Position numbers and translations under genes: made by a program. A stretch of 64,000 nt of DNA from the NCBI GenBank assembly GCA_035079385.1, contig JAVHKY010000030.1:1860001-1924000 (forward strand). Reading direction: 5' to 3'. How positions within the stretch are numbered: position 1 is the first letter of the stretch; every line of letters begins with the position of its first letter. The notes under the pieces were generated by a model. The model worked only from the letters and a program-made list of their open reading frames with translations, ran no database searches and was not told the DNA's origin. Source of the stretch: Aspidiotus rigidus. Lineage: Eukaryota > Arthropoda > Insecta > Hemiptera > Diaspididae. Shown piece by piece: positions 50,390-62,439 of this stretch.

Positions 50390-50830
50390 TTGTAATATAT
50401 GTATACAGCTCGAGAGTCGAAATTTTTCCAAGTTTTTTGCTGGACGGCGCACAGCAAATTTCTCAAGAAGCCCCCAATAAAACAGGTTCCCTGTTAAGAC
50501 AAGTTCTCTGCGTTCCTCGTTTAACTTTGTTAAGGAAGCCGTCGTTTTCTAAGACCCTCTCCCCGAGAGTCAAGATTTTTCCAAGTCCCCCCCCCCTCCT
50601 CCCCCGTATCGTATATAGCTTGAGAGTCGAAATTTTTCCAAGTCTTCCTCCTATCATATTACAATTCGACTCTTAGAACAGGTTCCCTGAGTTCCTCGTT
50701 TAACTTCGTTTAGGAAGCCGTCGTTTTTCCAAGTCCCACATTTTGCTATTCCGCGCCCAGCGCCCGTCATCTGTCTCCAAATTACCCTCCCTCAAAACAG
50801 GTTCCCTGTAAGAAATAGTGAATAAAATAT
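50390..50830. repeat. Cluster of ACAGGTTCCCTG repeats
   Basis: Four copies of AACAGGTTCCCTG or close variants (50478, 50507 partial, 50678, 50800), two with GTTCCTCGTTTAACTT and AAGGAAGCCGTCGTTTT following, in the orientation opposite to the copy at 48860. Several CCAAGTC(CC)TCCTATCAT spacers intervene. Same family as R-A. Confidence 0.65.
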
Positions 50831-51922
50831 TTCTTGTCGACCTTTTTTTAGGATAAAAACAAATATAGAATCGATAAAGAAGAATCATGTGAATTAGAAT
50901 TGTGGTTGATCTCCTTAGTGTTGATGATAATTTCGGATTGCTTCAAATCACGTCTTTGAAAACAATGGTAGAACGATAGTTCTTATACAAAGATAATTAC
51001 TATTGAGTACTACATATACGTAAGTATAGCAGGCTATTATAATCCTTAGTTTATACTGATTATCTGAAGCTCTGTTAGTTGATATTCCCTGGCGAATTGT
51101 CACGTCTATGTATTATATCGATGTATCATGTCAATGTCTGCTCTATTTCTCGTGGTACACGAGCGTTATTTTTACTCTTTTGTTTAATGATTATAAATCT
51201 GATGAATAATTCTGACCTGAATCAAAAGAAGAGAAATATTATAGAATAAAATAAACTCGAATTTATCTAAGCACGTAATCCAAAATACTCGTAAAAGAAA
51301 TCGAATTTCGGTTATGTTACAAGGCAGGATTAATATCTCAAAAACGTTATTGGATCCTTAGATTAATATACCTATACTTGAGTAAGTTTTTTTTCTCTTT
51401 TTTATTTCCATATTTTTAAGAAGAAAAATCTTGCACCACACCTATATCATCGAATGAATTTTCACGAGTATGAGACTCATACTATGTACATATTTTCCTC
51501 AGTCTAAGAAGATAAGTCTCGCCTCAACCAATCGTCTTATTTGTTTATTAAGTTTTAGTTCTTATAATTCATTTTATATTACCGTATAATGGGTACCATA
51601 CTTAAAGTAAAAAATTCGAGGAATTGAGTTAATATTATGATATTCTCCCTCTAACAATTAGACAAAAGAAGAGGTTTTCTGAATTTTATTCCGTTCTGTC
51701 AGGCAAAAGAAAGGATAGAGAGATAGAAGTACTTGGCTTCTGATTGGAAAAAATACCATTTTTTAAAATGTCTACGGAATAGCTTCATTCAGGAAAAAGA
51801 GGCTAAATTTGAGAGAAGTTTGGCCTAAGGAGGTGAGAAATTTATTCATAGGGACATAATTTAATGTAGGTAATATAAATCAATTGATATTCTTTTCAGT
51901 AGGTCAACGTCAACGTATAGTT
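50831..51922. other. Upstream region of DUF229 copy B
   Basis: AT-rich. An acceptor TATTCTTTTCAG|TAGG at about 51900 just ahead of the ATG suggests a 5' UTR intron, so the promoter lies further upstream. No motif called. Confidence 0.4.
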
Positions 51923-54457
51923 ATGCTGGCACACATTTTGTGGCTTTTGAGTTTGTTGAATTGTTGTATTGCAACAAGTAAGAGCCAAACACTCTTAGTT
52001 AATGTAGCAATCATCGAGGTTCAATCAATCAACTACTTTTCAAAATGTCATTCTCTACAGATGAATTTGTGGACTTCGACGAGGAAGAATTAACATTACC
52101 GATTGTAAGCAATTACAGTGTCCCAAATGATACCGAAAATCAACAGATTTGTAGTATACCAAAGTTGGATTTATTCAGCCAGGATGTAATGAAAATCTAC
52201 AACAAAGAACCTGATTTATTTTGCGATATAATAGCAAATTCTACTAATATTACAAAGTCTCCTCTATTCCTAGAAGATTCTCGTTTTTTGTACTTTAATG
52301 CTTCAGCGCTACCTTCCTATGGAAGTGAAGAAGTATTTTGTTTTTACTTCAGTTTAAAACGAAGAGATGGTGCCCGTGATGACGTGAGGTACGCACACCA
52401 ACGCATATTAACTGGCTCTAATCAAATACCACAATGAGTTCATGTACCTAGCTTCACATCTCATCCTCATTTTGTGAGATTCCCCCGTTAAACCCGAGAA
52501 TTCTCTCTTTCTTGCAGATATAATTTTTCAAAAATGCTCTCCATCGATCAACCAAACGAGATTCTAGAAGAGTTTATCCGGGTAATTTGTAGAGATTTAA
52601 AAACCTCTAGCATAATCTACGATGACTATTTTGCTTTTGTACCGCAAAAAGATACGACTGAAAAACGATGTGAGAAATCTGAAATGGAGAACGTCGCCAA
52701 AGAGCCGTCATTAAATACTTTGGTCATAGGATTGGATACTTTATCGCGTCTACAATTTCATCGTCACTTTCCTCGATCTTCTGCTTTCCTAAAAACGCGC
52801 TTAGCGGCCATAGAAATGATGGGCTACAATAAAGTTGCCGAAAATACGTACCCTAACTTGGTTCCATTGTTGACTGGCCTTTCCGCCAATCAATTGAAGA
52901 ATGTTTGCTTAGCGGATAATCAAGGATTGGTGGACACTTGTCCAATTATTTGGAAGAAATATCACCAGAAAGGTTTCAGGTATGAACGCACACAGGCAGA
53001 TTATGGTAGTCTGACAGTATCGAATATATCTTTAGGTATCGTTTAATAATAAATTCAAGCCGAAGAATCATGATGAGAAAAGTATCTTGCGTTTGTTTAA
53101 AGAGGAGGAAGGGGGGTAATTTGGATCAAATAATCGTTATCGCACCCATCGCCACAAAATTTTGTAGCTCGAGTTAAACTTAGATTTTTCTAACTCAGAA
53201 TTTTGGAGCTTTGAACTCTACAGTTAGCCAGCAGTTTGATTGGGGAAAGAAAAAGTAGACTTCATCGCAGAATCGAGGACAAGAATTTGCGAAAATTTCC
53301 CAAATTCTACCTAGTTCCCAGTCCCTGAATGTTATGTTCTGAAAGGGTAGTACCGTACTTTGAAATGATAAAAATTGGAGTGCTTGAAGAGAAATCTGTA
53401 TTTGTTTACTGTTTTTCTTAATTCAAAGGAAATGCTCACGCCCCTAATTGACATCGTATATAGTTCTTGGAAACAAATGGTTCTGATCATCAAAAAAACT
53501 GACATGTAAATTCATCTAATGAACTGCTCCTTTTCTTTACTCGTTTAATTGTCTCTCGCAGACTTATTCAATCTATGATGATTAATTTCCTTGTCATTCA
53601 TTAAATCGGCAAGTTTCGTCATAATTTTCTTTGATTGCAGAACAATCTTTGTGGAGGACGCACCAGACTTGGCGATTTTTAATTTTGGAGCAAAAGGCTT
53701 CCATTATCAACCAACAGACTACTATGTACGTCCTATGTACCTCGAATATGAACGCAAACTTGGCCATAATGACATCGGTTGTGGGTACAGGTGTCTCGGA
53801 TTACGATCAAGTCTAGCGTTTCTCTTGAATCACGCTGAAAAAACAGCCAGAGTTTTTCGCGATAAGAAGTACTTCGGATTTCACTGGAGTTGTTCGGCCA
53901 CTCACGATACCTTCAATATACCAGCTCAGGTGGACGAAACGGTAGAGAAATTTCTGGCAACGTTAACACGTGACAATTTGTTGAACAATACTTTGCTCAT
54001 CGTGATGTCTGACCACGGACCAAGATTACAAAGACAAAGTAAATTTTTCTATACTATGCAAGGTCAATGCGAAAAACGTCTACCTTTGCTGATGTTGGTA
54101 TTTCCAGATTGGTTTAAAAGAAGATATGCAACAGCCTTTGAAAACGTCCAACAAAACTCTCCAATGCTCACCACTCACTTTGATCTGCACCTTACCCTTC
54201 ACGATCTGATGAATTTGAATCTTATAGAAAAAGAGATTCTACTAGAGAGGCAGTGGAAAAATAAGAAATTTAAGCAAGGGCGTAGTTTATTTTTACCCAT
54301 TTCCACAAATCGAAGTTGCCATCAAGCTGGTATACCGCCAGAGTATTGCGCGTGTGATTGTGACAACTTTCCAGTGCCAGTGGCCACAACGTTAGAAGCC
54401 TCGTCGACGACTCCAGCATTGACCTCACAGGCAACACAAGAAAAATCAGGAGAGTAG
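51923..54457 (+). CDS. DUF229 sulfatase-fold secreted protein, copy B
   Basis: Exons 51923-51977, 52061-52388, 52518-52979 and 53641-54457 (stop 54455-54457) encode 553 residues. Every intron sits at the same place and phase as in copy A, and exon 3 is 462 nt in both. The start gives a signal peptide (ILWLLSLLNCCIAT). Family blocks: LVIGLDTLSRLQFHRHF, GYNKVAENTYPNLVPLLTG, PIIWKKYHQKGFR, IFVEDAPDLAIFNF, YFGFHWSCSATHD, VMSDHGPRL and VFPDWFKRRYA. The N-terminal third is the most diverged from copy A, the C-terminal half the most conserved. The C-terminal tail is Thr/Ser/Ala-rich. Function of the family is unknown; extracellular or secretory-pathway location is inferred. Confidence 0.92.
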
Positions 54458-54736
54458 ATTTGTAAATCATTGCTAGAAACTTTTCTGTGAATAAGTCAAA
54501 AGCATTTCTACAGAGAGATTCTCATCTCAGGGCTCTTTAACATCAGAGTCTGCTCTCACAGAAAGGAGAAGTTCATTTCTTTTCCTACCACAGAGATCAT
54601 CGACCACATGTGTGATGGCATTGTCACATAAACTGAAGGAAGAAGAGTACACATACTTTTCAAAGAAAGTAATGTCCAAGTTATCTACTTTTTCAATTTG
54701 TTATTAGAATATTTTCAATATTATAAATATACACCT
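54458..54736. other. 3' flank of DUF229 copy B
   Basis: No gene or clear polyadenylation hexamer seen; AT-rich. Confidence 0.4.
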
Positions 54737-54948
54737 CCTGTGACATATTAAATTTGTTCCTTCAGATAGAAAAGAAAGTGAAGACCTCAGGCCGTGGATA
54801 ATCGCGTCATTTTCTGAAAAATTAATGTGACCCGGAATCCACCCTGTGACATATTAAATTTGTTCCTTCAGATAGAAAAGAAAGTGAAGACCTCAGGCCG
54901 TGGATAATCGCGTCATTTTCTGAAAAATTAATGTGACCCGGAATCCAC
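54737..54948 (+). repeat. Perfect 106-bp tandem duplication
   Basis: CCTGTGACATATTAAATTTG through TGACCCGGAATCCA appears twice back to back with no difference that I can see. Either a very recent event or an assembly artefact. Confidence 0.9.
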
Positions 54949-55152
54949 AGGAAGGAGACAGATGTAAAAGTGGATGGTGGTGATTGCAGGAGTAAATGAA
55001 AGCGCTTGAATAAGAGTCCTATATGGTCAGGAGAGATGAAACTGTGTCCTTAATAGAAGAAATTTGAGGGCGGAGGAAATGGAGATGAGAAAGACAAGAG
55101 TATAGGGGGTTTTGTTTGGTAGTGAAAATGGAGGTAGAATTTTCCAATCAAC

Positions 55153-55454
55153 AACTGATTCAAGGGCGTAGCCAGCGCGCGGGCAGGGCGAGCGGCGCCC
55201 ACCCTAGCAGGATCGCTTGACTGACCTAGGAAGATCTGGTCATTTGTAGTTTTTGCTCATTAAAATAAAACAAAGTATCTTGGCTTGAAACGATTTTTAT
55301 TTTTTGAGCTGGTTTTGATAACAAATAGAAACATAATATTGCGAGCAAAGCGAGCAAAAAATGATTACACTTATTTTTTGAAAATATCTTGCCCTACCAA
55401 AAATATCGTGTGCCCCTCCTGAGTCTGAAGGTTGGCTACGCCCTTGAACTAATT
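55153..55454. mobile_element. hAT-type MITE with 8-bp target-site duplication
   Basis: The termini CAAGGGCGTAGCCAGC (55161) and GTTGGCTACGCCCTTG (ending 55446) are inverted repeats beginning CAAGGG, as in hAT elements. The flanks AACTGATT and AACTAATT are a 7 of 8 match, the length expected for a hAT target-site duplication. The interior has the phrase GCGAGCAAAGCGAGCAAAA and no coding frame. Confidence 0.85.
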
Positions 55455-55479
55455 ATAACTGTTTGGATGAAGTACAATC

Positions 55480-55930
55480 GTGTTTTGGGTCCAGGTTCAC
55501 ATCTGTCGGTAAAGTAGGGCTGGTGGATCGATAAATTAGTATAGAGATAATGTTTCTCATGAGTTATCGGTATATAGTGATGTGAGTTTGGAGATTATCA
55601 GCTAGATTGAGTCGGATATCGGGGGGAGGGATTAGCCATGGAGAAGTGGATGATGTGATAGAGGGTAGATGGTTTAACTTGAGGTATTTGAATATGGAGG
55701 AGAGAATTATGTCGGCAGAGTGCAAGTGCGTAGATTGGAAGCTGCGAGTGAATTGAGCTGTGGAAACAAGAAAATCGGCAGTGAAAGTTCGGAGATGGCA
55801 TTTGAAGGGAGGGCAAAGCATAGGCTGAGAGTGGGACTAGATTGTTGTGCACCGAGGCGAGGGTTTGATTCACTTCAAAAACGGATCGATTGACAGACAA
55901 GAAGTATGAATAGCAGTTCTTTCAATTTGG
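55480..55930 (-). mobile_element. Jockey-type LINE fragment
   Basis: The minus strand reads PWLIPPPDIRLNLADN, like the PPW.IPPP.I...L stretch downstream of Jockey RT, preceded in another frame by NQTLASVHNNLVPLSAYALP where LD.IHN..LRL..GAF is expected. Frameshifted and truncated. Confidence 0.55.
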
Positions 55931-56634
55931 TTGGGCTTTAGGAGCGAAAAAAGTTGAGAAAAAATATGTTAAAATTTACAAAATTTGATTTCACAAAATA
56001 TTGGTAAGCCTAACAATTTTGCAGAGTGAAGAGAAAAGTAGAGGTCTGGAGATCAAAAAAAGAAAAAAATCTGAAAACCAGAAAACGGACTTTTTTCTCT
56101 CTTCTTCAACTTTTATCCAAATGATAAGAACAAAATAATACAGACCAGATCCAAATAACGAATTAATTCTCGTCCATGACCTAGTCTGAGAGAATAATTC
56201 TCATCATGGTTACTGGTTAAAAACTTTTGATGAAACATTATTTTAAAATACATTCAAATTTCTTCCATTTCATACTCTGATTTTCTCAATTACAATCCAT
56301 TTTTCAACTCGCATAATTAAGCTGTCATGGTCAACTGAAAGTGTACGCTAAAATTATTTTAAATTGATTTTTTTCAATAAGATTTACTTATTTTATTGTA
56401 TTACTTTATTTATAAAAAGAAAACAGGAGGAAAAATAAATGATTTTTTTTAAACAAATTCTACCAAAAGTTGGACTGCAGAGAATATCCAGAAATATTTA
56501 ACAATGGGGTGGGGCTACTTATGTAACCTGTGAACAGATAATCTGAACTGGCTACGTTTCAGCAATTTCTACCACATACAATACCATTAGGAACTTTTTT
56601 CTTACAATCCCTTATATTTGATAGATATAGTCCT
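55931..56634. other. 3' flank of two-module zinc-knuckle gene
   Basis: AT-rich. TTTATT at about 56392 and 56408 (AATAAA on the minus strand) could serve as polyadenylation signals about 230 bases after the stop. Nothing else recognised. Confidence 0.4.
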
Positions 56635-59422
56635 CTATGGGCTATCTTCTAAATCAGCCCATCTCAGGTTTTTGTCAATTTTTAGTGTATCATATAAATT
56701 TTTCTCAGATGTTTCACTCTCGTCTCCATTTTGATTCTCTTTGACTCTTTCTTCTGTCTGTTGTTGTTTGGGGTCAGGCTCATTTTGTGCAGATTTTTCT
56801 GGAGTCAGCCGAGAGCTACTGGAAGAGGCCATACTGTCTGCTCGTTGATTCGACCGCGTATGATCATGACTTGTCCTACTTTCCCAATATTTGTGTTCAG
56901 AAATCTCAGATAAATCAGTGTCTCCTCCTCGTTTCCGTCTCCATTTATCAATAAAAAATAATTTTGTAGGGCATTGGTTGTCATCAGTTGGATGATTCTC
57001 GTCTCTAGGTTTAATGTGCCTGTCTCTCACATAAGTGTTGTAATACATGCAATCTAGACATTTTCCATTTGCTAATGGGGGATTAAAGAATTCATTTTTG
57101 CAAAATTTTCCTCGGTGTCCAAGAAGGTTACACTTTTCACATCGATCCACTTGTATTCGGCTGTCAACCCATGTTGATAAGCCACCTACTGAAAGCTCAG
57201 GAGAATTTTCCATACTTTTTAATAATGATTCGCTGACGTGCAGAAGAGCTAATTTTTTGGCTTTTACTTGTGTCATTGCAATTCTTGGAGAAAATGGAAT
57301 AAACAATACTTCTGAAGGATATTTGTGATATTTTTCAAAGACAGCCGTTGAAACTACATTTCTTGTTGCATTTTCTGGTACATCAATCCTTACTTCATGA
57401 GGAAATTTTCTTTCTGAATGTGATCTGATATCAAGTCTGACTGACTTTTTTATTCTTTTCCAAAGAGCTTCTCTTTCCTTTTCAGAATTGCATTCAACCC
57501 GAAGGTTGTCGATTGATAATAAATAATAATTTTTAATACCATAAGATTCAAGTTTAATGTTTAAGAGTTTAAGTTCATCCAGGACATTTTTCCCAGGAAT
57601 TTTTGAAACAATTACTAGGGTATTAGGAATATTTGAGTCTTTCTCATTCTCATTCAAAGTGTTTTTTGGCTGGATTGGTTCAACAGGTCCCTCTTGCAAA
57701 GCTTCAGTAAATAATTTCTTTCCAGCAGGTACAGTTTTGGTCAAAGTGGAAGCTGGAATTTCTTCTTGCTCATTGGTTATATTTTTAGAGACAATTTCAG
57801 AGGTTTTTTGAAAAGATTCATTACTGTGAATAGAATCACTATCAATAATGTCATCAGCAGATATCCGATTTCTCTTCCATTTCTCTATAAAGTACTGCCT
57901 GGTTGGGCATTTTATGTCATATGTTATATGATTAATATCTCTTGGGTTGACTTTCAATAATTTTGGAATATATTTATTGTATTGGGAGCAGTCAATACAG
58001 TTTTCACTGTTTTTTGGATATTTACGATAGAGAGCGCGACAAAATTTCTCTCGGTGCCCAAGAAGCTGGCATTTTTCACATCTACCAACGTAGATAGATG
58101 TGTCAATTTCACTATCAATTCTATCTGTTGCGATAAATGGATTAGCTTCCATCTTCTTCAACAATGTGTTTTTTACAACCAAAACTGCTATTTTGATTGA
58201 CTTACGACCAATTGGTATGAATCGTATTTGTGTAGGACATTCATTAAAACTCTTGAGTATTGCATCTGAAACTTCTCGCACTGTTGTATCAATAGGTACG
58301 TCAATGCGAACCTCATTTGGAAATTTTTTTGACTCAAAAATGACAGCAAGAGACTTGATCTGTCTTACTACTTGGGCGAGACGCTCTTTTCCTTTTTCAG
58401 AATCACACTCAAGTATAAGGCCTCCAGTTGGAGGAAAATAACCATCTTGTACTCCGAAATTCTTCAAATTAATTTTTGCTTGTTCAAGTTTTTCAATAAC
58501 GTCAACTCTAGGATCCTCTGAAATTATTACAAGAGTATGTAGAGATTTTGATTTTTCCTTGGAGGAATCACGTTTGCGTTCGGATGTTTGTTTATTATGT
58601 TCAGTTATGATATTGGAAGCAGCTGGTGGTGGTATAGACATAATTTTCAAAGCTTGAGCAAACGTTCGAGTTGGTATTTTTAATTCAGATTTTCCTGATT
58701 CAACCGCCAAAGCTGCTTCTTCATCAGGGGCGTATTTTTTCCTTCCCTTTTCAATCTGTTCTCCTATTTCCTGCGGTATCTCAACAAGTCTTGTTTCTGG
58801 AATAACGTGAGAAAATATTTCTGTCTTAGATGGTTGAGAAACTTCATTAGAGCTTATTTCTTCCTCCTGGCAAAGTAGATCCTCAGAATTTGTAATTGCG
58901 ATGTCTTTTTTTGAGTCAAGTACAACATAATTTTCTTGATGGGGGAGAATTGAGGCGTTCTCTTCTGAAGTAGTAATCATAACACCTTCTGGTGTTGTAG
59001 AGTTTATTATTTTTTGTATCGGTGGCTGAAGGTCTTCTTGTGTCAAAGAATTCACTTCTTCTAAATGTTTCAGAGAAAGCCTTTCTAGTTTCTCAATATC
59101 ATTTACGGCAAATGCGTGTAAAAACTCTTTCATATTTTTTTTTATTGAAAAATGGATAGCTTTTTGAACTGAATCATCTAGATAAACGATTGATGTTGCG
59201 GGGTATTGAACTTTCTTCTTTTTGGAATCTAAAACAGTAGAAGTAGAAGATGGCAATTCTACTTGACCACTGATTTTTTGAAAGAAATCATCTGATTTTG
59301 AAGTCTCTTGGCCATCTTCATCATTGGAAGAGAATGACATCCAATTCAAATACTGAGTGATCGATTTTTCAATGGCATCAAGAACTGATGTGTCCAGTAC
59401 AACATCTTTCAATTTTGGTTGT
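56635..59422 (-). CDS. Gag-like double zinc-knuckle protein, two modules, longest member
   Basis: One exon of about 929 codons from the acceptor TTGTGTATTTTAG|A at 59422; the ATG exon is upstream and not found. Order (numbered with three intronic codons ahead): helical motif VLDTSVLDAIEKSI at 12-25 and second copy YLDDSVQKAIHFSI at 84-97; short motif RTFAQALKI at 256; module 1 at 299-520; motif KLFTEALQ at 574; module 2 at 603-835; a Ser/Gln/Glu-rich tail ending in acidic residues. Both modules have RRM-like stretches (KFPNEVRIDVPIDTTVREVS and KFPHEVRIDVPENATRNVVS), CEKCxLLGHxxKFC (452-465, 765-778), C[IL]DC 13 residues on, and HxTxxxxCPT followed by FI.KW. The similarity between modules suggests internal duplication. 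Nucleic-acid binding is inferred from the LINE ORF1-like layout. Confidence 0.85.
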
Positions 59423-59849
59423 CTAAAATACACAAATTTTTATCAAGTCGAGTTTTCATTGGCTACTTAAAAATATAATTATGTATAATATTGTTCTAAT
59501 AATTTTTTAAATTACAGCTGCCTAGAAGTAAATATATCTTATGGTTGCAAACCTCTTCATGGCAAATAAGAAAAAGATTTTTATTTAAAAAGTGTGCTAG
59601 CTACACCCCGTTGAACATTTGACGGCATTTGACTCCTCTAAATGTCCTCATTGGGAACATATTGAAGTCGTAATATGTAAAAGGGGATATTTTGGGGACA
59701 TTTTACATAATTACATAATAGGAATACAATAATGGTATTTCTACCTGGGAGAAATCAAATTATGAATTAGACAGGCGACCCTGAGTTTGGTTTACAAAAT
59801 TATTCTAATATAAAGGTAATGAATATAATTAAATTAGGAGGGCGGTTAG
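59423..59849. other. Upstream flank of the longest zinc-knuckle gene
   Basis: Should contain the intron and possibly the 5' exon of the 56635-59422 gene. No coding frame supported. Confidence 0.4.
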
Positions 59850-60700
59850 ACCCAGAGAAGTAGGAGGTGGGGGAAGAATTGTGATATTGTAGGGAAAGTG
59901 TGATTACTTCTGAAGGCTTGGGAGATAGAGGAGGGAAGTTGAGTAACAAGCAACAAAGGCAATAGAGTTGGGGGCCTGAGAAGGTGTATTCAATAATATA
60001 ATTTCTTTCACAGTAGTGTGGGTAAGATGAAGGGTTGGTTTGGTGAGAGTGTGCGACCTATTTCAAGTCTGGAGACAATGTCCATTTCTCGTCTAGAACT
60101 TCTCTTAAAGATTAACCAGGGGATGGGAGTCTCATTGGTAAGGACAAGATTAATATAGGGCTGATTTTTCCATGATGTATGCCATTGTATGATGGAAGTG
60201 ATTTTTATAGTTGGTATCAGCTGCTTTGTCAACGACCTCATCCTCTGGTAGATCAATATCTTCATAATTATTCAATGTTGCTGTCGATAGAATTAAGTAC
60301 AGACATTGTGGGAAATGAATTCTCTGACAGGAGGGATTGGAGTTTAGGAGTCTAATAGTGAGTGAAATGAGGGGCTCGAATACGTCAAATCTTTAGAATT
60401 TTGAATAGGACAGGCTACTTGAAATTATGATATCAGTTTCAGGGACTGTCGTTCTTTGATTTTGAAGTTTTGTAAGAGTAATGGATGGGGTTTCTCGATT
60501 TGAATATGACAAAATAAGTTTTCATCGGAAATGAGAATCAAAAGTGAAGAGGTGATACGATTGATAGCTCATGGGCTCCCTGTAGGGATTCGAGGATTGA
60601 ACAGAAATATATTGTAGTCGTTGGTGAAAAGGCGCTCAGTTGAAGGCAATTTGATATATTTAGTGATATAATCAATGGCTAGAAGGGAGAGATTTACATT
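59850..60700 (-). mobile_element. Jockey-type LINE remnant (RT end and RNase H)
   Basis: Minus-strand pieces include RRE...IVSRLEIGRTLSPNQPFIL, matching the R.E..I..LRIGHT.LTH.FLL signature of the LINE C-terminus, preceded by DLPEDEVVDKAAD, where GIPGNE.AD.AA is expected for RNase H. Upstream debris to about 60700 is out of frame. Confidence 0.55.
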
Positions 60701-62439
60701 AAGCACTACTCCCTGTTTGGAATATGTTGGGGAAGGAGGTTATAGGTTTTGTGTTATTTTGAAAATAGATTTTATAATAACATGGCGTCATTGTACAGAA
60801 TTGTTTTTATTTTATTACTGAACACAACTTGTTGGAAGTTGGTCAGCAATGGTTGAAAATATAGACCTGATCTAATTTTGAGTGGTTTTGAAAGATTATT
60901 GAGAAATGATTTCGTACTCGACATCTTGTCTTCTTGGAAATCTGAAAAAATGCAAACCAAATAATTAACCTGCCCAGTTTGTTATTGACTAGAAATACAG
61001 TAGAAATCGCGCATCAGATTAACGACTCCCGACTGCTATGGAAAAAATATAATTTATATCCCCATTGGATTTAATGATTGAAATTTTGATCTCCTTGGGT
61101 ATCGTTATATCAAATTTCTACTGTACCTTGTCAACTTCAATTATTGTAACATTGTGGCATACCCTTCAACATTCTTTGAAATAAATAAAATGAATAACCA
61201 AAGGAACATGAATTTCAGATGGTGATCCATATAATTGAATATTATCGCGGTTAAAGGTTACAAGTAACTTTCTCATAAGTGTTTCTTGATTGTATCAAAA
61301 TTGACAAAATCTAGATTGTGTTCCATTCTAGAAATCACAACACTTTTTTGGATTTATCTTTTGTACAACGCAGTCTACTGAAGTATTTGGTATCAACTTG
61401 TTCCTTGCAATAGGAATTAAGCTTGATAGCGGATTCTTTGGGAACAAACGCTTATTTATTGGTGTACATGCAATACATTAAACACAGAACCACTTGAGTA
61501 TACTTTCTTCTAGATTGGCAATGTTTCAACTCTCTGATGCGCATTTTCATTTAATAATTCTTTAGGTGTAGTTCAATACCAAAGATTAACAGATAGAATG
61601 AAGAACACTTACTGACAGGGGTGAAGGGGGGTCAGTCGGGCTTTAGATACCTCTAGGGTGTCACCATGTAGGATTAATTAGAAGAGTAGGTACTCGTACA
61701 TCATGTTCTCTACTTAAGTAGGTACCTAACTGACAAAAATGATCTCTTTTTCATGAAGGTTAAAAGTTTTTGGAGTTCATAAAGTAAGTCAGATGGTATC
61801 ATCTCTAACCTCTTCCACAAAATTTTACCACGTTCTCCCTCAGGCCCCCCTTAAATGTATATAGCTCAATGTTTGGAATTTTTACTTACAGTTCAAGTCA
61901 AATTTCTATCATGTCATTTCATTTCCAAGCAATGTAGACAGCAGTTGTTTTTGGAGAATTCCTTTTCCTTTTAAAAAATCAATCCTAATCTGAAATCAAA
62001 TGAAAATTTCATTTTCTGTTTGTTTCAATCAACAAAACAGATATTTTTTACTTCCTATGATTGAAAGTTCAAGAAGAGGAAAAGTTTGCTCTATTTTCCT
62101 ATTCTTATTTTGACTAAACCAGTTTCTTGTAGCTTTTTATGGAGACTAGTGTATTGTCATCAAGCAAATATTCATCAATTTTTCTCTAATACCTGAATTC
62201 TATATTATTTTTTGATAATTGAGAGTAGAATTTAAATGTAAAGACTAAAGGAATTAGTTGAGAGGTCTTAGAGTTTTCTTAATACTTTCCTTAAGAAAGA
62301 TATAATAATGAAATATAGAATATGATTGCAAAAATGGCAAATAGATGTACTCAGTCTGTATCAATGTATTATCTTGATCAAACACATCTTATTCTAGAAA
62401 ATATACCCAGTAGAAATGTTTCAAAAGTTCACCAAGTTG
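60701..62439. other. Intergenic DNA between zinc-knuckle genes
   Basis: AT-rich, no gene recognised. It separates the 56635-59422 and 62440-64000 genes and would carry the 3' UTR of the latter. Fragments such as TATATAGCTCAATGTTTGGA near 61858 echo the repeat phrases seen elsewhere. Confidence 0.4.
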
